Source: Prevotella sp. UBA6994
GTDB taxonomy: Bacteria > Bacteroidota > Bacteroidia > Bacteroidales > Bacteroidaceae
Length of the DNA: 9,636 bases
Direction: 5' to 3'
Assembly: GCA_002449845.1 (NCBI GenBank)
Contig: DJXW01000020.1
Location: 92,250-101,885 of the forward strand
A model generated the notes under the pieces. The model worked only from the letters and a program-made list of their open reading frames with translations. It did not search any database and was not told where the DNA came from. Positions 6,499 to 9,636 of this stretch are shown piece after piece. Position 1 is the stretch's first letter. Each line of letters opens with the position of its first letter. Position numbers and translations under genes: made by a program.

Positions 6499-7136
6499 GT
6501 GAAAAGGTCATCCAATACAACTTCCTGATTAACATCATTGGAGTGCTCGTTTGGGGTCACGCCATCTGTAGTAACCATGACAAGTTGAATAGAGTGTGTC
6601 TTGGTATGTTGTTTGCAGTTTGAAAATGCGTCAATCTTATTGGCCAGTTCTGTTTCGTATGACTTGTCGATGGTGAAGTCGTGTTCACTGAATTTCATCT
6701 CGCAGATATATTCGGTACGTTCGCCTTTCCATTCCAACATAAGGTCAATCTGAGAAGTCTTACCATTAGGTCCTTGACCTCTCCAGCAGTAGTTGCGATT
6801 GATGGTGGCGATGCGTACTTGTCCATTATCTGTGGCAGGTGTTCTATGCAAAGCATTTCAAAAGTATAGCCTGCCCAAATTCCGACATACCGACATCCAG
6901 AAGGCTTTCATAAAAGTGTTCAAGCTGTATCTGTCTGTATGTCTTATCGTCCTTGTTCTTGATATAGGAGCCAATTGCACGAAAAACAATTTGTTTTTGC
7001 AAACCTCTTCCACAAGATATGACTTACCTACACGTCTGCGCCCATAGATTGCCACGAACTCCGACTTGGAAGATTTAAGAAACTTCTCAAGTTTCTTGAT
7101 TTCCTCAGTTCTGCCAATAATGCTATTATACACCAT
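6495..7136 (-). pseudogene. Decayed AAA ATPase of the ATPase_2/DUF234 type
   Basis: The N-terminus is intact from ATG 7134-7136: IIGRTEEIKKLEKFLKSSKSEFVAIYGRRRVGKSYLVEEV, with Walker A GRRRVGKS. A frame change at the A-run 6982-6986 is needed to continue into FRAIGSYIKNKDDKTYRQIQLEHFYESLLDVG. Near 6880-6895 this jumps, in yet another frame, to IWAGYTFEMLCIEHLPQIMDK, which in full-length relatives lies some 250 residues later. A third frame change near 6835-6845 leads to VRIATINRNYCWRG...QIDLMLEWKGERTEYICEMKFS...VVLDDLF and stop 6495-6497, the C-terminal DUF234 nuclease-like domain (QIDL and CEMK as PD-(D/E)xK-type residues). Full-length relatives have about 450-500 residues. Walker B, sensor and wing regions are gone, so the gene is dead. 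Relatives are common accessory genes of Bacteroidetes and archaea with no firm role. Confidence 0.9.
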
Positions 7137-7156
7137 AACAACAAGTTTTGATGGTG

Positions 7157-7187
7157 TAAAGGTACGATTTTACATTCAGATAGCAAA
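7157..7187 (-). promoter_or_regulatory. Relic promoter of the ATPase pseudogene
   Basis: Read on the minus strand, TTTG (7184-7187) is followed after 19 nt by TACCTTTA (7157-7164), one base off TAnnTTTG, and the pseudogene ATG is 20 nt further on. Position and spacing fit a Bacteroidetes promoter. Confidence 0.55.
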
Positions 7188-7217
7188 GCAAAAATCAGCC
7201 ATTTTTAAGAAAATATG

Positions 7218-7293
7218 TAAGAACATCTAAACTTAAACCTAAACATACGACATTGAGTTCCATCAGTTTTTTTTATTGAAACAAAAAAATTGG
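7218..7293. repeat. Intergenic direct repeat, left copy
   Basis: The first 27 bases (7218-7244) are identical to 9327-9353. They contain three hexamers in a row, CTAAAC-TTAAAC-CTAAAC. The following ~49 bases align with 9354-9403 more loosely (shared CCATC, GTTTTT, TTGAA). The repeat lies about 160 bp before the membrane protein start. Together the copies bracket the membrane-protein/radical-SAM pair. Confidence 0.85.
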
Positions 7294-7368
7294 TGTAAGC
7301 AGAATCAAATTACAAGTAAAAAAATATAACTTTTTCATCCATTTCTATGCCCGAAAATGTTTTTTTAT

Positions 7369-7376
7369 TATTTTTG
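7369..7376 (+). promoter_or_regulatory. -7 box of the membrane protein gene
   Basis: TATTTTTG matches TAnnTTTG. Transcription would start near 7381-7384, too close to the GTG at 7388 but about 20 nt before ATG 7403, which supports the ATG as the true start. No clear -33 element is visible. Confidence 0.55.
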
Positions 7377-7402
7377 CAGCTGATAATGTGATTTCTAAGT
7401 GT

Positions 7403-8320
7403 ATGGAACTGCTTAAAAGAAAGAATGATAGGTCCCTTCTGGATGGGAAGAACAATCCTGAGAGAAAAAGATTTGTTTCTGCGATACTTGGCAAGACCTT
7501 GTTATATATCGTGGCAGTGGCTATGGCATTTGCCTTCATTATCCTTGCTTGGGAGAAATACGACTGGCTACCCTACGTCAAGGATATAATACGAGGGGTG
7601 ATTATCCCGATCTTGCTTGGCGGTTTGACGGTGTTCCTTCTCCGACATGAATTTGATGTCCTCAAAGATAAATGGAAACCTTTCGTGATGTTGGTCGTTT
7701 TCCTTACTAGCACATTTGTGTTTGTCAATGCTGGGCTCATCGCACAAAGTGCCAGTATCAAGGTGATGAAGGTGGACAGTATCACTACACTATCAAACGA
7801 AGAAATCAAGAGGGTGGACTATCTTCAGATAGAAAGGGTGGAACCCGATACGAGTTCATGCAAATATCTCCTTGACGATGCCATCGAACCCAGCAGAAAT
7901 GGTCGAATGCAGAAACTTTTGCTTTATCAGGTCTGTCCGCTTAAAGACAAGAAAGGGGTGTTCGTTTGCACACGTACGAAAGAGACACATCACGCCAAGT
8001 GGGCATCCCAAAGTAAGTTGGAACAATGGAAAAAGGATTTCGTCAACCGAGAAAAAGGCTCTATAAAGAAAACTGCTCTTTCTGCGCATTTCTTCAAGGT
8101 CATTCACCAAAGTGACGATTTAGAGCCATATCAATTTATTGCATCCACTTGCACTACTCGTTATGGTATCATCAGTACGAAAGACCTTGTTCTACTGAAA
8201 ATCTGTCAACCGAATACTATCAACGGATGGGTGGACAACGTACTCTATCTTTTCTGTTCTTTGCTTGTCGGCTTTTCTGTGCTGATAATAACATTAAGGT
8301 TTTCAGATTGTGTTTTATAG
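7403..8320 (+). CDS. Four-TM membrane protein of unknown function (305 aa)
   Basis: The family is not recognised. ATG 7403 is chosen over GTG 7388 because of the -7 box at 7369-7376. A basic N-terminus (MELLKRKNDR...NPERKR) is followed by likely TM segments at 32-50, 64-80 and 94-114, a soluble stretch at about 115-279, and a final TM at 280-298 with a very short tail (RFSDCVL). With Lys/Arg inside, the 165-residue loop would face the periplasm. It holds five cysteines (153, 178, 189, 250, 268) and many Lys residues. The ending right after TM4 is abrupt, so the protein may be truncated, although no continuation is seen downstream. The radical SAM gene starts 38 bp later in the same direction, so the two are probably co-transcribed. 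Base composition is visibly lower in GC than in the radical SAM gene, suggesting different origins. Confidence 0.75.
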   Translation: MELLKRKNDRSLLDGKNNPERKRFVSAILGKTLLYIVAVAMAFAFIILAWEKYDWLPYVKDIIRGVIIPILLGGLTVFLLRHEFDVLKDKWKPFVMLVVFLTSTFVFVNAGLIAQSASIKVMKVDSITTLSNEEIKRVDYLQIERVEPDTSSCKYLLDDAIEPSRNGRMQKLLLYQVCPLKDKKGVFVCTRTKETHHAKWASQSKLEQWKKDFVNREKGSIKKTALSAHFFKVIHQSDDLEPYQFIASTCTTRYGIISTKDLVLLKICQPNTINGWVDNVLYLFCSLLVGFSVLIITLRFSDCVL

Positions 8321-8358
8321 AGTCTTTGACTTTTTACAGTGTCAAAATAAGAAACAAT

Positions 8359-9231
8359 ATGGTGAAGATACAAGAAATTGAAGTGAAGTCGGTGATGACG
8401 AAGTCGAACCTGCCGGTTGCCGACTTCTCGGTGAATCCATACGTGGGCTGTCTGCATGGTTGCAAATACTGCTACGCCTCGTTTATGAAACGGTTTACGA
8501 ACCACCCAGAGCCGTGGGGCGAGTTCATCGACGTAAAATACTGGCCGGAAATCAAGAATGCCAAGCGCTATGCGGGTAAGGAAGCCTTCTTCGGCTCCGT
8601 GACCGACTGCTATCAGCCGCACGAGGCGAAGTATAAGCGCACACGCACCCTGTTGGAACAGTTGCAGGGCAGCGGCATCAGCGTAAGCATCGCCACGAAG
8701 TCCGACCTTGTGCTGCGCGACCTCGACCTTATCAAGACCTTCCCCCATGCCCGTGTGTCGTGGAGCATCAACACGCTTGACGAGTCGTTCCGCCGCGAGA
8801 TGGACGTGGCCGTCAGCATCGAACGCCGCCTGGATGCCATGCGTCAGTTTTATGAGGCAGGCATTGAGACCACCTGCTTTATCTCTCCGATATTCCCTGG
8901 CATCACCGATGTAGAGGCCATCATCCGAAAGGCTAAGGACTGCTGCAACCTGGTATGGTTGGAGAACCTGAACCTGCGTGGCGACTACAAAGGAAAGATT
9001 CTCGCCTGGATTCATGAGCACCACCCCGAACTGGACCTGCTCTACCACGACATCTATACAAAAAAAGACCGCTCCTACTGGATGCAGCTTGACATGCAGA
9101 TGCGCGCCTTCTGCGAGGCTGAGGGACTGCCTTACGTTCGCAATGACGACTCCGTGCGCTCCAAGCATGGCGAACCGCCCGTGGTTGTTAACTATTTCTT
9201 CCATGAGGAGATAGTGAATAGAGAAAAATAA
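8359..9231 (+). CDS. Radical SAM protein, SplB-like / radical SAM mobile pair protein B type
   Basis: The protein has 290 residues from ATG 8359. The frame is open further upstream, but earlier starts lie inside the previous gene, and MVKIQEIEVKSVMTKSNLPVADFSVNPYVGC is the expected family start. The [4Fe-4S]/SAM motif CLHGCKYC has Cys31, Cys35 and Cys38 (CxxxCxxC). FFGSVTDCYQ, STKSDL-like ATKSDLVLRDLDLI, SWSINTLDE, SIERRLDAM and CFISPIFPGITD follow the TIM-barrel order of COG1533 (spore photoproduct lyase-related) proteins. I recognise the sequence from memory as close to the family called radical SAM mobile pair protein B, usually next to a second radical SAM protein A on mobile DNA; no A partner is in this window. 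The substrate is unknown. Its GC content is high compared with the gene upstream and the flanking repeats. No terminator hairpin is obvious after the stop. Confidence 0.88.
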   Translation: MVKIQEIEVKSVMTKSNLPVADFSVNPYVGCLHGCKYCYASFMKRFTNHPEPWGEFIDVKYWPEIKNAKRYAGKEAFFGSVTDCYQPHEAKYKRTRTLLEQLQGSGISVSIATKSDLVLRDLDLIKTFPHARVSWSINTLDESFRREMDVAVSIERRLDAMRQFYEAGIETTCFISPIFPGITDVEAIIRKAKDCCNLVWLENLNLRGDYKGKILAWIHEHHPELDLLYHDIYTKKDRSYWMQLDMQMRAFCEAEGLPYVRNDDSVRSKHGEPPVVVNYFFHEEIVNREK

Positions 9232-9326
9232 GAAGCATTTCATCATCGCAATATATACATGCATCTCTAAACCTAAAATGTCAAACTCAATCATTATGGA
9301 TAGGGTTTACTTTACCTTATTATACA

Positions 9327-9403
9327 TAAGAACATCTAAACTTAAACCTAAACTTACACCGCAAGAATCCATCCGTTTTTCTTTTAATTGAAGCCAATAA
9401 TGG
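9327..9403. repeat. Intergenic direct repeat, right copy
   Basis: This is the partner of 7218-7293. It is identical over 27 bases (9327-9353, with the same three CTAAAC-like hexamers), then diverged. A shortened relative of the core occurs at 9262-9278 (CATCTCTAAACCTAAA). Confidence 0.85.
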
Positions 9404-9447
9404 CAAGATGATATGTCAGTTCGTCTATATATGTTAAAAAACAAACA

Positions 9448-9474
9448 CATTCTGCAAGAAAAACGTGCAGAATG
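9448..9474. repeat. TGCAGAATG inverted repeat (REP-like hairpin)
   Basis: CATTCTGCA (9448-9456) and TGCAGAATG (9466-9474) are perfect 9-bp inverted copies with a 9-nt spacer. Further copies lie at 4016-4024 and 9517-9525. It could form a small hairpin, but no U-run follows, so it does not look like a terminator. Confidence 0.7.
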
Positions 9475-9497
9475 AACGTAAAGTCAGAAGAAATCAT

Positions 9498-9516
9498 TAA
9501 CTTTGTAAACAAAGTT
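9498..9516 (+). promoter_or_regulatory. -7-like box with overlapping inverted repeat, upstream of the exported-protein gene
   Basis: TAACTTTG (9498-9505) fits TAnnTTTG. The box is also the left arm of AACTTTG-TAAA-CAAAGTT (9499-9516), so the putative start site lies in or beside a small palindrome. The leader to ATG 9584 would be about 70 nt. No -33 TTTG is seen, so this is tentative. Confidence 0.45.
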
Positions 9517-9583
9517 TGCAGAATGTGCTTTAGGGGTTATCTCATCCCACCCAAAAAGGAATCTTCATCATCAATCATAAGAA

Positions 9584-9636
9584 ATGGATACGCTGAAAAA
9601 CATTCTCATTGGTGCCCTCGTCTGTCTGGCATGTAC
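9584..9636 (+). CDS. Start of an exported (possibly lipid-anchored) protein, truncated by window edge
   Basis: Only the first 17 codons are present: MDTLKNILIGALVCLAC and then the edge. A Lys near the N-terminus followed by a hydrophobic run ending in Leu-Ala-Cys looks like a signal peptide, and Cys17 (or Cys14) could be a lipobox cysteine. The promoter-like box and long leader upstream support a real gene. Nothing can be said about function. Confidence 0.6.
   Translation, partial: MDTLKNILIGALVCLAC

Larger units (their letters stand above)
9232..9583. other. 352-bp intergenic region rich in repeats
   Basis: No gene is seen. It holds a degenerate CTAAAC repeat (9262-9278), the right copy of the direct repeat (9327-9403), a TGCAGAATG inverted repeat (9448-9474), a TAAA-looped inverted repeat overlapping a -7-like box (9499-9516), a third TGCAGAATG (9517-9525) and the leader of the exported-protein gene. 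A long minus-strand frame across its left part is only the antisense shadow of the radical SAM gene. Confidence 0.6.

Noticed and set aside
7201..7402. Possible CRISPR-like or telomere-like array in the CTAAAC hexamers
   Set aside because: There are only three adjacent hexamers per copy and no spacers or cas genes; it is reported as a simple direct repeat instead.
8325..8346. TTTGAC/GTCAAA inverted repeat between the membrane protein and radical SAM genes as a terminator
   Set aside because: The stem is only 6 bp with a 10-nt loop and is not followed by a T-run; the genes more likely share a transcript.
8245..9294. A 349-codon open frame on the minus strand opposite the radical SAM gene
   Set aside because: It is the antisense shadow of a well-supported high-GC gene with clear family motifs. 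Its translation has no recognisable domain, and it runs past the gene into repeat DNA.
9316..9330. CTTAT-TATAC-ATAAG as a hairpin terminator for the radical SAM gene
   Set aside because: The five AT-rich pairs are too weak and there is no T-tract.

Overview
The window looks like a chromosomal segment of a Bacteroidales bacterium, most likely Prevotella/Segatella or a close relative. Four of the upstream regions carry the Bacteroidetes -7 box TAnnTTTG. Ribosome binding sites are not purine-rich. The ECF sigma/membrane anti-sigma pair and the pyruvate phosphate dikinase are typical of this group. The genus is an inference from style and remembered protein families, not from a search.

Layout. 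(1) 1-1929: the C-terminal 642 residues of pyruvate,phosphate dikinase (ppdK), open at the left edge, followed by a strong hairpin terminator. (2) About 1986-4084: an AT-rich island with two plus-strand genes, each with its own -7 box. One is an agmatine/peptidyl-arginine deiminase family protein; the other is an unrecognised 216-residue protein. The island is closed on the right by a second, diverged copy of the last 11 codons of ppdK, its stop codon, the 21-nt linker and the terminator hairpin (4085-4171). (3) 4172-6414, minus strand: an ECF sigma factor and, 2 nt after it, a single-pass membrane protein with a C-terminal carboxypeptidase-regulatory-like domain, probably its anti-sigma factor. 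(4) 6495-7136, minus strand: a wrecked AAA ATPase gene of the ATPase_2/DUF234 type, with a large internal deletion and several frameshifts. (5) 7218-9403: a four-TM membrane protein of unknown function and a radical SAM protein of the SplB-like / 'mobile pair B' kind. They are bracketed by two copies of a roughly 76-bp direct repeat. (6) 9404-9636: a repeat-rich intergenic region with a TGCAGAATG inverted repeat and a promoter-like box, then the start of a gene for an exported, possibly lipid-anchored protein that runs off the right edge.

Taken together, stable housekeeping genes alternate with two small (about 2.1 kb) accessory modules, each bounded by direct repeats and neither carrying its own recombinase. 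The most unusual signal is the duplicated ppdK end. Its coding frame, stop-to-hairpin spacing and stem pairing are conserved, while the hairpin tip is inverted. This points to replacement or insertion at the ppdK 3' end with the older end left behind, where it may now terminate the convergent sigma/anti-sigma operon.
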